Shown here: piece after piece, positions 33,996 through 45,531 of the stretch
Position numbering within the stretch: the stretch's first letter is position 1
Layout of the letters: every line of letters begins with the position of its first letter
Source: Neoechinorhynchus agilis
Lineage: Eukaryota; Acanthocephala
NCBI GenBank assembly: GCA_051530055.1
Contig: CM121341.1
Location: 6,758,001 to 6,822,000 of the forward strand
DNA length: 64,000 nt
Direction of reading: 5' to 3'
Notes under the pieces: model-generated
What the model saw: the letters and a program-made list of their open reading frames with translations, nothing else
What the model was told of the DNA's origin: nothing
The model's database searches: none
Position numbers and translations under genes: made by a program

Positions 33996-35391
33996 TTGGC
34001 TACTTTGGCAAACAGGGAAAATGGTCAACCCACAGAACAGGAGAAACACAAGGAAACAAATAAGTTTGAGAATTCAAAGGACAAAGAAAATAAGGACGAC
34101 AAGGAAACAACTATTAAATGCCCGGATGTTATAAATGGCTCGGAATTGAATGAAGTTGAAGACGAACCGCAGGGAAAGAATCAATCTGATGATCTGCCTT
34201 TCGGTTTGAACAACCATAAAAGAGAAACTTCCCAAAGTGCAAACAGAGAAAATGTTAATGATTTCCATAAACAAGACAACAAACTTAAAACGGAAAGTCG
34301 AACAACCAAAATACAAGATGTTGATTCTCAGTGCAAAATGTTGATGGAAAACCTTAGTCAGAACCAAAATCTGCTACAGAATGCCAATCGCGGGCTAAAA
34401 GAAGTATCCGTAGCAAACAATGAATTGAACGTCGAAATTCAAAAGATGAGAATGACCAAGACGACAATGGAAAACGATTTGAAGGATAAGACCAAAAAGT
34501 GTTAAGATTAGATTTTGACTATCACAGAGTTAACAAAGCAGAATGCGAAATTGAAGAAAGATTTAAAGTTTGCCGAAGGCAGGAATTTTGATTAACCGAA
34601 AAAAGAAAATGAGCTCAAATCGCATCAAAAGGAAATTCTGCAAAATTTGAATGAAAATCGTTTGATTGGAAACAAACGCAAAATTAAGGATGTATCAGAT
34701 CAAAGCAATGAACTTAATGTTCAAAATTCGAAACTGAAAATGTAGTAGAAAGTTACTGAAGACGAAATTGTCAAGAAAAACAAGAAGTGTGCAGCATTTT
34801 TGTCGGAATTATCAGGACTTAAAAATGAAGCTTTCGTCTGTCCAGCGTGAAAAGGAAATGGAATTGTCCAACCGCCATGTTGAAAACAAGCAGAAAATAA
34901 ATAAGCTGGAGAAATCCCTCAAAAAGGCGAATGAGAAACTGGATGCGAAAATAAAAAGTTCAGCGGACATGGAAAAGCAATTCGAAGAAGTTAGAAAGAA
35001 AAATGAAGAAATCATAATCCAATTCGAGGATAGCGTTCAGCTTATAAGCGACCTAAAGGCTAAATTAACTGAACTTAAGGAAATAAACGACCAAATGAAA
35101 TTAAAAGAAAGTCAGGAGATCAGCAAAATGCAGAGGTTGAAGGGGAATTTAAAACAGAGCTGGGCATGGCTGCAAAAAAGTAGAACTGTTTTTAGAGCAG
35201 AAAATGAAAAACTGATAATTGATCGCTGGATCCGAAACCCCAGAACGTTATGGACTCTCACAAGGAGAGCAGCAGCCGCTGGTATTCGTTCTCAACCTCC
35301 AAAAAAGTCAATATTCGTGGATCAGTATCTTAAGAATGTTTTGAGAACTGAACGTGACTGCAGATGCATTGGACGAAATACGTCCTGGTAA
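33996..35391 (+). pseudogene. Broken coiled-coil protein gene
   Basis: An acidic/basic N-terminal part (33996-34505, MATLANRENGQPTEQEKHKE) leads to heptads (SQNQNLLQNANRGLKEVSVA). The same style of coiled coil resumes at 34530-34745 (LTKQNAKLKKDLKFAEG, VSDQSNELNVQNSKLKM) but is crossed by in-frame stops. It continues in another frame at 34768-35391 (KLEKSLKKANEKLDAKIKSS). An internal duplication is visible: the NNELNVEIQ and SNELNVQNS segments both end in KNKKC/KTKKC. At least two stops and one frame change make this a likely pseudogene. Parent family unknown. Confidence 0.55.
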
Positions 35392-36560
35392 AAATTAAAA
35401 CGTTATATTTTGTTTTAAACAATTTATAAATTGTATAATAAACTCAATTTATGTATTTCTATTTTTTGGGCCACAGATAAAAAACATCAGCAGTCTCATA
35501 AAATTTATTAATGATCGCTGGGATCCACGAAAATTATAAATATTTTTGCACCAAAAATACAAGATTGTTGTAGTTTAGTTTCAGCCAATTATAATTTTTA
35601 GTCTTAGAACTATAACGAAAATTTCATATGGAATCTACTTTTATGATCGGAAACTCCATGAAATAGACAAATATAATAACGAAATTAAAAACCTTAGGTC
35701 ACCATCTTCTTTCTGAACATCATCTTTCGGTCCTTTTACGAAGCGTCTTCATAACTGCGCATTTTATGTCATCAATTCAGCGCAGACGCCTTCTTTGGCC
35801 ACCGGGGATCCAATTTTGATATTGTCTTGAAGTTCTGGCTGCGGAAACTTAATCTAGACGTGACCGTACCATTGAAGCTGTCTTCTCTGAATGAATTTGA
35901 TGGTATTTATCATGCGCGCGAAATATCGATCGATGCGCAGCTGTTGACCGTTTAAAAAAACGGATACATTTCAAGACAAAAATTCGATAATTTGGACATG
36001 GAAGTAATTAAACGCCACAAAGTCCCCGTTGATTTATAGGCCCGAAATCATCTTTGACGATTAAAGAATAGACGCACAAAATCCTAAGGAATACAGCCTT
36101 CCTTTAATGTAAACTATTCTCGGCTCTATCAATATTTGTGACATCATAACAAGAAGCAATTTAGCGTGAAAAAAACCTTAATTAAACGCCTTGTAGTTGA
36201 GACACCTAAAATATCGCTGCGTCCAACACCATGAAAAGAAAAAACCTAAGTTAAAGCAGTCGGCCAATGACGTGTTAGTTAACAGTGAGTTGACCCGAAG
36301 AACTTTGAATGTTGAGAAGAGTACGCAGGTGGAACTGAGAATAAAACTCGTAGTCCGAAACAACTGGCGACGATATTTTAAGAATTATAAAAACAGCAGC
36401 TACTCGAGCCGCTGTTCTCGCTTTTAGGACAAGAATCAGTGTACTGAAATAAAAAAACAATTGGCGCAATTCCGTCCCTTTTAAGAAGTCGATGAAAGTT
36501 GGCTAAATTGCAAACAACCACTGGACAATCATTTGGCGGCATAAAACATCACTGACCAAG
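35392..36560. other. Intergenic, possible old repeat debris
   Basis: No credible gene. A short forward ORF at 36197-36427 is rich in Lys/Arg but has no recognisable domain. It may belong to the retroelement debris that follows. Confidence 0.35.
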
Positions 36561-36569
36561 AGAATAAGA

Positions 36570-38740
36570 GACTTGTTTTTTCCCTTGTGTAAGATCGTCG
36601 ACTTACCATTTGCTCAACCGCTTTTATTCACCTTAAATAAAATGGTTGAGCACAATTTCTACGAACTGATAAAATTGACGAGTGATCATTTCGCTCATTC
36701 CAAGCACTTTGCAACGGCAAGATTCGTGTTCAATCAATGCGACATGGACGTGTGGCAAAGTTGCTCATCATGGATAGACGAATTGAGAAACTAAGTCCGT
36801 TTATGTAGATTTTTTGACGAAGCCATACAAACTGCAAGACAAGCGATTAAGACAGAATCAGAGATCATGTGTTTGCTATAACACAACAAGCTTAAATTAG
36901 CCATAAAATGCTACAAATGGCTTTCTCGAAGCTTAGCTAAAAATATTCATGGCGTTTGAGATGTTAAGGTATATCTCTGGGGCTAGCATTGAATGAGCAG
37001 CTACCTTTTCACGAGGAAGGAAGCTTGAGTGCAAAAACTGAAATAACTCAGTTAGAAAAACTGACAAACCAACGCAAGCAATCTATAAGTCAAAAAGATT
37101 GTAGGGTGCTGTCGATTACTCTTTATGGGGGCCAAGCAAACAGCAATACCTATTTCAAATTGCATCGGTTAGGAGAGTTTCAGTCAAGCTGCTGCTCTAG
37201 GAGTCCCATTGACGAAATCACAAATCGATATAATCGAAAGTACCTGCATAAGCTCTTTTGATATTATAACACCTCAAAATCGAACGGATAGACATAGATA
37301 TGGAAAAGGACACCGGAGCCAGCGTTTCCGTCCTAACAAAATTTTGATAGCCACAAAATCTCTGATTGCCCATGAAGGTAAGGAGCTGGTAACACTATGA
37401 AGATGCACGGCATCGGTAAGGCTTCAAGGACAAATAAAGGACACTGTTGTGTTCCAGAAAAGTAGATATAGTTTGTTTGGTCGTCGATGGATGAACGTGT
37501 GCCCAAATTCCTTGGTCAACTAAAATGATCGGAAGGGAAGAGCAAGTAACCAACGCAATCACTGGAACATGTTTGCTAACGCAGATATTGAACGAGCATC
37601 ATCAAGTCTTCGAAAAAGCGATATAATCAGTGAGAAACGGTCAACAGACACTAAGCTTGACATCATTATCAACGCCAACAAAATGCTGGGATGGTTATCG
37701 CGTCCAGTTTATCTAAGGAGATGAAGTTGATCATGAGATACAATGACAAGTTGACGCTAACACTCTGGGAAAACCAACCTGAGCAACGATAAGATCGATT
37801 GGCGGCTAAGGTCGTTATTACAAGGCAGGCACAATGCAATATGAGAATTCGAGGAGATTTCAGGGTGACAATAAATCATCGCATTTTTTCGTGAGACGAC
37901 ATAATTTGCAGTAAATCGCGGTCGGAGAACAGTATTATAAGCTTAATCTGAAAGACGAATATTTGCAACTTCTAGTGGAGCCATAGTCAAGGAGATTCCA
38001 CACAGTTTTCACTCACAAAGGATTTTTCCGGTATGAGTGACTTCCGCTCGGCGTTATCTCCTCGCCTGTGATTTCCAGCGATAAATAGATGAGTTATTGC
38101 AAGGAATTGTTAGGGATCGCATTTATTTGGACAAGATATTAATGACGGTCGAAAAAAAACGAACATTTAGAAAATCACTGTCAAGTCCTTAGAAGATAGA
38201 GTGGAGTCTCCAAGACGAAGTTCAATTTCAAGGGCTGTCACATCACGAATCGTTTCGTCCAAGTGCCGCCAAAATAGAAGCGATCCTGCATTTTACCTCC
38301 ATTCACTTATAAAAGGGAATTGCAATCCTTCTTCGGAACCGTAAAGTTTCTCAAGAAATTCGTCCCAGGTCTGCGACCGAAATGCCAACTGTTATATCAG
38401 CCCGTCTCGCAGCGATACTATCGAAGTGGAGAGACGATAACGATAATGTTTCCAGGAAGTTCCGAAATGTCTAACTAACGCTAAAATATTAAAAACATTT
38501 GGTATGAACAAGAACACGCAACTCTGTGATGCTAACGAAAAGGTCTTAGGGTCAACGCTAAAATACCCAGGAAAATGGGAAACAATTACCCGTGATACTT
38601 CGAGCTCTCTGAAGGTACCTGAGAATAATTAGTCGAAAACCAAGAAGGTTTAACCATTAGATTCGTAGTAGGGAAATTCAAGCAATACATTGCAGGACGT
38701 CAGTTTGCTCCATGTAGCGACCTTAAGTCCTTGACTATAT
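36570..38740 (+). mobile_element. Ty3/gypsy-type retroelement fossil (gag-pol remains)
   Basis: Remains of an LTR-retrotransposon read in the forward direction. Gag-like sequence lies near 36640-36830, an aspartic-protease DTGAS motif near 37305, and reverse-transcriptase-like blocks at about 37840-38100 (RGDFRVTINHR, YYKLNLKDEYLQL, FTHKGFFRYEWLPLGV). Further pol-like text follows to about 38450. The copy is heavily decayed, with well over ten breaks, and I recognised no LTRs at either side. It is probably ancient and inactive. Confidence 0.8.
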
Positions 38741-40689
38741 TTTTGAAGTAACTCGAAATCTGTAAAAAATGATAAATTAGGGATTTAGTGGTTTATTCCC
38801 AGAGCATAGATATTCTTTAAAATCGTCTCATTACCAGCCAGATGCATCTTTTGAGGGCATTTTCAAAAAAAATCCTAATAAAATCTTCTTTCCATAAAAA
38901 CACAAATAGAGAAAATGGCGAATCGGCAGAGGAGTATTGTGACAGAAGCAGGGGATCTAGGCAATTCTTAAAAATTCAAAAAAAGTCCTTGAGAATTATT
39001 AGAATAGGGAGGGGTGATAAAAAGAGAGTGTTTAAAGTTGGAGGTAAATCTTGTATCCTGCACATCGACTTGGTCTTACTCTTGAGGGCCTCCGGTAATA
39101 ATCTAGGGATGTTCAGGCGCCCGCCAGAGTTCCACTTCACGATCCTCAATTCCATACCGAAGTACGCTGAATCAGGTTATGAACAAACTCCGAGCAAACC
39201 TGAGACTGTTCCTTGACGATATCCTGTATGAGTAGTGCCTCCTGGGACATCTCCACATCTTCAACTGGATCACATTTGATTGGAAATGGAGAAGTTTTTC
39301 GACTTCTCTTGCTCCGCTGGGGGCCAGCAGTTGCCAGAGGATTAAGCGCCTTGTCGATTCGGGAGCTTATGGTCTCCATCAGCGACTCAAGATGGGCAGC
39401 TAGTCTTCTTTCAAGACATTGTGTGGTGGAAACAAGGTTGTTGTTGTTGTTGTGGAAACAAGGTTGTTGTTGCGCTCGGGCAGGCGTATTTGACTCCGCC
39501 AATGGTACAACAGGAAAGAGTAGCATTGATTTAGAATTTAAGTCATCAACTGCCTGGTGTGTGTTCCATTATTGTGGATGTATCCGACGCTAGCGATAGT
39601 GTGTGTACGAAATCTGAGAAATTATTTACCTTTATTCTCGACGGATCCAAAACAACATTTCTGTCCGTTTTGCTAACCAAGTACAAGCGGATAAGGTTCC
39701 CCGATTGCGCTGAATTGAGCAATCATAGCTTTTTCGAATAACCGATGACATCTACACTCTCGTCTGCTGCGAGAGCTTTGTTCACAGTGTAAATGGAACA
39801 AACGAGGTTTTAGTATCTGCAATAAGTCCTTTCGCATGGCCTCAAGAAAACTGTATTGGCTGACCAAGAAAAAGGCTTTTACAATGCTAAAAATTCTATG
39901 AATCTGTTGTTATTTAATAGCATCTAAGGAAAGTCCATATTTGTACAAAGAAAATAGACCCCTCTGATGTGATCTTGCATATTAGCCTCAAGATTTGTTC
40001 GATAGTATAAATTCACATTATTATTTGACTCATCACCACTAACCTTCCAATCGCCTTTACTGCGAAACTGCCGATGTACTGGATTTTTGTTTCAAGTTTT
40101 AATTGAACTATTATCAATTTGGAAAGCGTAATGTTTAAAGAAACACGAAAAATGGGCTCGATCTTAGAATTTGAAAGGTATTCTACAAGACGAATTCGTT
40201 AACACAAAAGTGTTACCAACACTAAAAACGATATCTTGATGACAATTGCATTTATTTGATTGATATTTAAGAACAATTATTTAAATGAGTATGGCGACGA
40301 ATTGATTACGATCATAAGCTCATTGGATTGTGGACCCAAAAACCCTGTTTCTTGTTCGAATTGATGATATGTTAAAATAAAAGATTAAATCACGAAATCG
40401 CAAGAAACGAATTAATTCCAAAAGGTTCTAAACGCTAAAAGTGGATTTTCCGAATAGCGTTCGGTAAAAGCGTCGAGCCAAAGTCTTATGTACCCAGCAT
40501 TTGTCTTTCAATGTTTATTGTAGCAATTCTATAGACTGTTTTTTTTCGTTTGTTTATCAAGTAATACCCCAGCTTATTTTTTTGCATTCATGCCCCTAAC
40601 CCGAACCTTCGCCAACACAGAAGTTTGCCGTCACTAGTATATTAAAAACTATTTCCATTCATCTTTTGATGAACGAAAGGCCTTAGCAA
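38741..40689. other. Intergenic with weak ORFs and a (GTT)n run
   Basis: A reverse ORF at 39526-39146 (Gln/Asn-rich start, then HLESLMETISSRIDKALNPL) overlaps a forward ORF. A (gtt)n microsatellite lies at about 39436-39476. The slightly higher GC suggests transposon origin (a gag-like coiled region is possible), but no family can be named. 39870-40689 shows nothing. Confidence 0.35.
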
Positions 40690-41124
40690 CTATTCTCGAT
40701 AGCGATAGAACTTCTTACGCTTATCTCGAACAGCAAAATCCCCTTTGAAGACTTCCCTGATCTGAAGAATCGAATTTAAGTAAAGTTTTAAAGTTTAAAT
40801 ACACTTACAGAAGGCTCACATTGCAAGTTTCTCAATGCAGTATTCGCAATGATGAACCCGACTTCATCGGCTGGCCCGTTCAGCATTTTTCTAAAGTACC
40901 AATACCCGTCCGATGGTACCTGGATTTCAAGTAAGTCCAATAGCGAAGTCAATTTAACTTACGTTTCCAAACTCAATAAAGGAATATCGTTTTTGTAGAT
41001 CGATTGCAACCTTTTTTTCGTCCACTCCTTTGTTGAACCAAACGCAAAAGTCAACAAATCCATCATCTGGGCCCAGTGGAATGGCGGAGGCTACGAAGAA
41101 AAGAAAAACGAACAAGAAAAGCAT
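40690..41124 (-). CDS. Secreted protein resembling a free proprotein-convertase propeptide, 3 exons
   Basis: Exons 41124-40963, 40919-40809 and 40761-40690 with introns of 43 and 47 bp, all in phase, give 114 aa. Residues 1-14 are a signal peptide (MLFLFVFLFFVASA). The body matches the kexin/furin propeptide layout: FVDFCVWFNKGVDEKKVA (family WAV-x-gg-x5-A), YSFIEFGNVPSDGYWYFRK (family GF-x-NLGQI-x-DYYHF), then RDKR followed by KKFYRYRE and a stop. In the convertases RxKR is the autoprocessing site, and the subtilisin domain follows. Here the gene ends eight residues later, with no further exon seen. It could act as a stand-alone convertase inhibitor, as some free propeptides do for subtilases, or be a truncated gene. 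An in-frame Met 21 codons upstream (41187) would place residues before the signal peptide and is less likely. Confidence 0.55.
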
Positions 41125-41450
41125 CGCACTTTGATTAACGTAGAGCGTAACTATTTCTAACTCTAGTAGGTGTATTCTTGTTTTCAAATTGACTTGTTTA
41201 GTAGCAAACTAGTTGTCGAAAATCGTTACCTCATCTGTGAGCACAAAATATTTTTTAAAATTAATAAGTGAGTTTTGAAGTGCCTTGGAATGTTCCTAAT
41301 ATGCTTGCTGAAACGATATTGCTGCCTATTCTGAACATTTGGGTTCACTAGAGAAACGATATTATTTTTAAAAACATCGAAATTCAATTCTTTAACAATA
41401 TGCCAAAAAAGACATGGCAATTTTTTGAACAAATCATCTTCCTTTTTAAA

Positions 41451-42350
41451 TTAGAAAGCATCATCCAGTGAACCGATACCTTCTCTCAACTTGCGTTCGA
41501 TTTTCTTTAAAACATTGGACAAAATAAAACTAACTATGTCGGGGACACCACCACGATTGTCGTGTTTCCTATCACCGATTTTCCTATGTAAGTTATCTAT
41601 AAAGCTTATAAGCTCCTCATCATTACCATTTGGCTGCTTTTTTTGAAAACATTCTATCACATTCACATCAATAACAAAAGAAGACTCTAAAGACCTTCCT
41701 GTCCTACCCACCACGTCCGCCTTTACCATTTCAGGGGCAACAGGTTTGCCAAACTGGTATTCTTGGGGAGCAAAAGACGATTTATCCACAATGCTCGTTT
41801 TCATTGAATCTGCAGTCGAAGGTTTCTTTAAACGGTTCACGGTATTGTCGATGTGGTAACGATTTTCTCTAATGTAGCTGCGAACCTGTGTATTGAGCTC
41901 AATAAAGTTCCTATTTTTATATTCACTTAATTGATCGCTTAAATATTCATCGGTGACTAATTCAATATTCGAGAGTTCTCTTCGGGGAAGTTGCGACATA
42001 ACGGAATCTATGCGTTCACCTGTTACCTTCGTCATTTTCTGCAGCGAATGAAGATCTCGACTTTGGAATGGGACGAAACATCTCCTTAGTCTAGTAAAAG
42101 TTTCATCAGGAATTCGATCGCCTTTTTTACGCAGCTCATTTTTATTGTTTGTTTGTATCCTGCATGGATCATTTAATGTACTCAAATAATGAGTAGTCAG
42201 AATTTTGGCTGTGGATTTATGAAGTTCGTTCATCAAAAACTTCTTTTTCCTCTCGGTGATCCGATGCGGCACGCTGAACTTCCTATCACGGTTTCGTCCT
42301 CTGGCTCTATCACCCAGTTTTTCAAGGATGCCTAAATATTTTTATTAGGC
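41451..42350 (-). CDS. Unrecognised basic protein, 5' end missing
   Basis: Open frame of about 295 codons ending at 41451. There is no ATG at its upstream end. It opens at a tatttag acceptor near 42338 with ILEKLGDRARGRNRDRKF, so at least one upstream exon is expected. A foldback element occupies 42413-42760, and the missing exon may lie beyond it. The sequence has a basic N-terminus (ITERKKKFLMNELHKSTAK) and an acidic mid-part (LVTDEYLSDQLSEYKN), and no family was recognised. A reverse ORF at 41432-41226 directly downstream may be unrelated. Confidence 0.5.
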
Positions 42351-42404
42351 AAGTTGAAAATTCTATAATGTATCCTGAGAAAGGTTTTAACATTTTATCG
42401 TTAG

Positions 42405-42760
42405 CCTAAGCTTTTTTGATTTTTTAGACGTTGAGGGACACACTCACAATCTTTTATTGAATCCGATATTTCGGCGCCTCACGCCTTCTTCAAGTTCCTT
42501 GATAATCTAAAACACACAAAGGGAGTTCACAAGAGGTTCATGCTCCCTGTCAATTCGTCTCGGCGGTTCAGGTTTTCCCGTTTGCGGCCGAGATCCCCAC
42601 TTGCACCCGACCGCACTACCCAATCACAGTTGATCAGCAGGGCTTCCGAGATAGAGAGTTCAATGGGAATCGGGCATAAGATCCCATTGAACTCCATCGG
42701 ATTCAATAAAAGATTGTGAGTGTGTCCCTCAACGTCTAAAAAAATCAAAAAACCATATAC
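42405..42760. mobile_element. Foldback element, arms about 50 bp, ~345 bp in all
   Basis: The left arm tttagacgttgagggacaca, ctcacaatcttttattgaat is mirrored by attcaataaaagattgtgag, tgtgtccctcaacgtctaaa near 42700-42750. The inner left side (reverse strand) reads gaaggcgtgaggcgccgaaatatcgg, matching the hammerhead-like core of the related elements. The middle is GC-richer and unique. The words gttagcctaagc stand at both outer sides (about 42401 and 42795) and may mark a duplicated target. Confidence 0.85.
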
Positions 42761-42949
42761 ATGAGGATACACAATAAAGAGGCCTTCAATCAGGTTAGCC
42801 TAAGCGTTGTGCAGTCGAACTCACAAGTTACTTTTTAGATTAAAATGCATCATTTGTTATCTGACTATAATAATCGTTCCTGAAATCAGAAAAAGCGCAA
42901 GATACAAGTTTGGTAAGATCTTAACTGGTTATTTTATGGCGAAGACATT

Positions 42950-43072
42950 GAAATGATTTTATTTTAAATCCTTTTGATCAAGGTTTCGTATAAAGGTGTA
43001 CAAGATTGTGCCTCCGAAAACAATTGAATTTAAAATAAAACCATTTTAATTTCTTCGCTATAAAACAACCAA
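42950..43072. mobile_element. Foldback element family B, copy 1
   Basis: Arms cattgaaatgattttatttt and the reverse-complement aaaataaaaccattttaatt surround ggtgtacaagattgtgcctc then cgaaaac. The longer sister at 43487-43668 shares arms and core. Confidence 0.8.
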
Positions 43073-43486
43073 TATGAACAGTTCAATCTTCAAACAAGAT
43101 CTTAAGTATTGACAGATCCAATGATTAATTGTTTACACGGAGATAATATGAAGCGCAATTTTCTAAAATGGAAACTAGAGAAATAAAAATATTTGGCTTT
43201 CTTAACACTGATTGTTGAGCAACTCGTTAAATTTTTTATCGGTTCTTCGCAAATTAAAATATTGTGATAAAAATTCATAAGGTCTTACTTGAATGGCAGA
43301 AATATTTCATTTAACAACCACCTACAAAGTAATCTATTAAATTGTTTTAATTAGTTATTTGAATGAACTTCATGTAGCCGTGGAAACAGCAGTACATTCG
43401 TTTAAGGAAACGATATCGAGTAGAGCTTCAGTTTTGACAATTGAGGCAAGAGTGTTTACTGAGTAAATATGTTTGAAGATTGAACG

Positions 43487-43668
43487 CGAAGAAATTGAAA
43501 TGATTTTATTTTAAATCCGATTGTTTTCGGAGGCACAATCAAGGTTGTTTCGCAAAAACTAACAAATTTGCGAAACAACCTTGATCAAAAGGCGTACAAG
43601 ATTGCGCCCCCGAAATATCGGATTTTAAAATAAAATCATTTCAATTTCTTCGCCATAAAACAACAGAG
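43487..43668. mobile_element. Foldback element family B, copy 2
   Basis: An almost perfect 180-bp hairpin: gcgaagaaattgaaatgatt...ccgattgttttcggaggcac on one side, and the matching aaaggcgtacaagattgcgc...cgaaatatcgg...aaatcatttcaatttcttcg on the other. A central aaggttgtttcgcaaa stem closes over aactaacaaa. No coding capacity. Confidence 0.92.
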
Positions 43669-44118
43669 TAAACAGCTGATAGTCTTTCAAATATTTATCA
43701 GTTTAGCCATAATATTGATTTTACATTTTGGTCAGGGATGAAATACGTTTTAATAGAAGAAATATTGCTGGGTGCACTTGTGAGTAGGTAGCATCATTGC
43801 TCTACAAAAGGGGAAAATATTATTAGTGTTTTTGCAAACGCTGCTCTGCAACATTAATGGACTTCTCTCTTATTCTTGACATTGTGGGAAAAACATTTCG
43901 CTTACTCTAGGCAATGAACACTCCTGAAAATCCTAACGTTTTGGCTGTTGCGATTGTTATAAAGTTTTTAAAAATTGCAGCGCAAATGTCAAGCTCACAT
44001 TTTCAAATGACCGATTTCCTTTTCGGACCAAATAATATCCAGAATCTCCCATACGTACGGCTGAAAGCGTTGAGAATGGATTATAACTAAATCCGAGTCC
44101 GAGTGATTCTTAAGAAGT

Positions 44119-44680
44119 CATATAACGAATTCGCTCAACACTACTGTTCATAAGTACAATATCGTTTCTTTAAGATGAAAAATCAGCATCTTCCCCTATA
44201 CATATCAGGAATTGTTGAACCCGGGTTCAAACGGGGAAGTCGAGAACTTGGATTTCCAACTGGTATGGAACTTTTTGTTTATGTGAAGCAAACTTAAGCG
44301 TGTGAATGAATCACACACTTAAACGTGAAGTTCCAACGAACCCAGTACTGCAAATCACCATAAAGCGGATTTTATTAAACTTCATTTTTCCTTTTTATTT
44401 CCGCTAAGATAATATATACGAATTTTAAGGCACTTTTAGGCTCTTAGAACGTTCTATTCCTAGAAGATAAAAATGATTATTTGACAATTCTTAAACTCTG
44501 TTCAGCCAATTTAGACGATGAATGTGTCCAGGGACTACCGGATAGTTTCGAGGACGGAGTCTATTACGGTTACGCTCGCGTTGAACGCATAACGAATTCG
44601 CTCAACACTACTGTTCATAAGTACAATATCGTTTCTTTAAGATGAAAAATCAGCATCTTCCCCTATACATATCAGGAATT
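44119..44680 (+). repeat. Partial tandem duplication inside riboflavin kinase, period 467 bp
   Basis: A ~92-bp segment (ataacgaattcgctcaacac through cctatacatatcaggaatt) occurs at about 44122-44211 and, unchanged, at about 44589-44678. The first copy is 5' untranslated region plus start codon; the second is the end of exon 2 plus a 45-bp intron. Confidence 0.95.
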
Positions 44681-44900
44681 CTTGTTGTGTGGGTTTAACC
44701 CCGAGAAATATTCTCATTACTTCATATTTCGTGGGCAAAATCCACCTCTTCAGACATCCACAATATTGGTTTATACGGATTACCTTAGACTCAGAAGCGC
44801 GCCTCATACACGAGTCTTCGCCTCAAGTTAAATTTCATATTCTTTGTTAGTTCTTAAGACTTGATAAAACCAAGGATTCATGGCAAAATGTTTTCTCATA
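44175..44900 (+). CDS. RFK: Riboflavin kinase, 5' exons clear, 3' end uncertain
   Basis: Flavokinase that makes FMN from riboflavin and ATP. Exon 1 (44175-44262) encodes MKNQHLPLYISGIVEPGF then KRGSRELGFPT, matching human MRHLPYF...GRGSKQLGIPTAN. Exon 2 (44506-44630) completes the PTAN motif (A from the split codon), then LPDSFEDGVYYGYARV and TVHKYNI (human ISTGIYYGWASV and DVHKM). Exon 2 can read on to a TGA at 44645, or splice out 44631-44675 (gtttct...tatcag) and continue EFLLCGFNPEKYSHY, resembling SIGWNPYYKN. Later parts (a possible ARLIHES near 44795, compare METHIMH) do not connect cleanly, and the C-terminal half was not found. It may be a decaying gene or have further unseen minute introns. 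Confidence 0.72.
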
Positions 44901-45531
44901 TCTAACCATTCATTTAGACCGATCTTGGAGCGTGGATACGATTGACTGAGTAAACATCCCTGTACAAGATACAATTCGTTAAAGTTGCGCATAGATCCTT
45001 ATCGTAAAAAATTTAACCAAGGGAATTTTTTCGAATATTCAGTAATTGCTCATTGGTCAATTCTCAAGTTTTGAAATACAAATGTATACGCAATGTTCCG
45101 ACTTATCATCGAAAATGCTTATAAGAAAGCTCGTTTTCGCATGCTTTTACTTCCTTACAGAATTTTCGAAATAAAATCCTTATAGTGTTGCGATTTCGCC
45201 AATAGCCATTTCCTCAAAACCATTCTTCAATTTTACGTTTCGTTTAAATAATTTTCTCAAGGATGGGCGTATTTAAGCGATCAATTTGTAAAGCCCGTCG
45301 ACATTATTTTTGTTATGATTTAAGAATTTGTTTTCGCAAGCGATCAGCATGAAAATTGCCATTAGTGTAGAAAAAGGATGTATTCATTGAATCACCACAG
45401 ATAAGCAATTCGAAGAAAAGCGTTTTAGTTAAACGTACCGGCCAATTAAAGTTTCCTTGACAATAAAATGCGACAAAGTCGTTTACAACTTTTAGAAAAA
45501 AGTATTTTTAAAAAACATCTCATATGCGCAT
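44901..45531. other. Intergenic, no gene seen
   Basis: Lies between the riboflavin kinase remains (+) and the TOM40 3' end (-). AT-rich, with no ORF of note. Confidence 0.45.

Noticed and set aside
44210-44240. B-box-like gggttcaaacgg as a tRNA or SINE promoter
   Set aside because: It is coding sequence of riboflavin kinase (EPGFKRGS).
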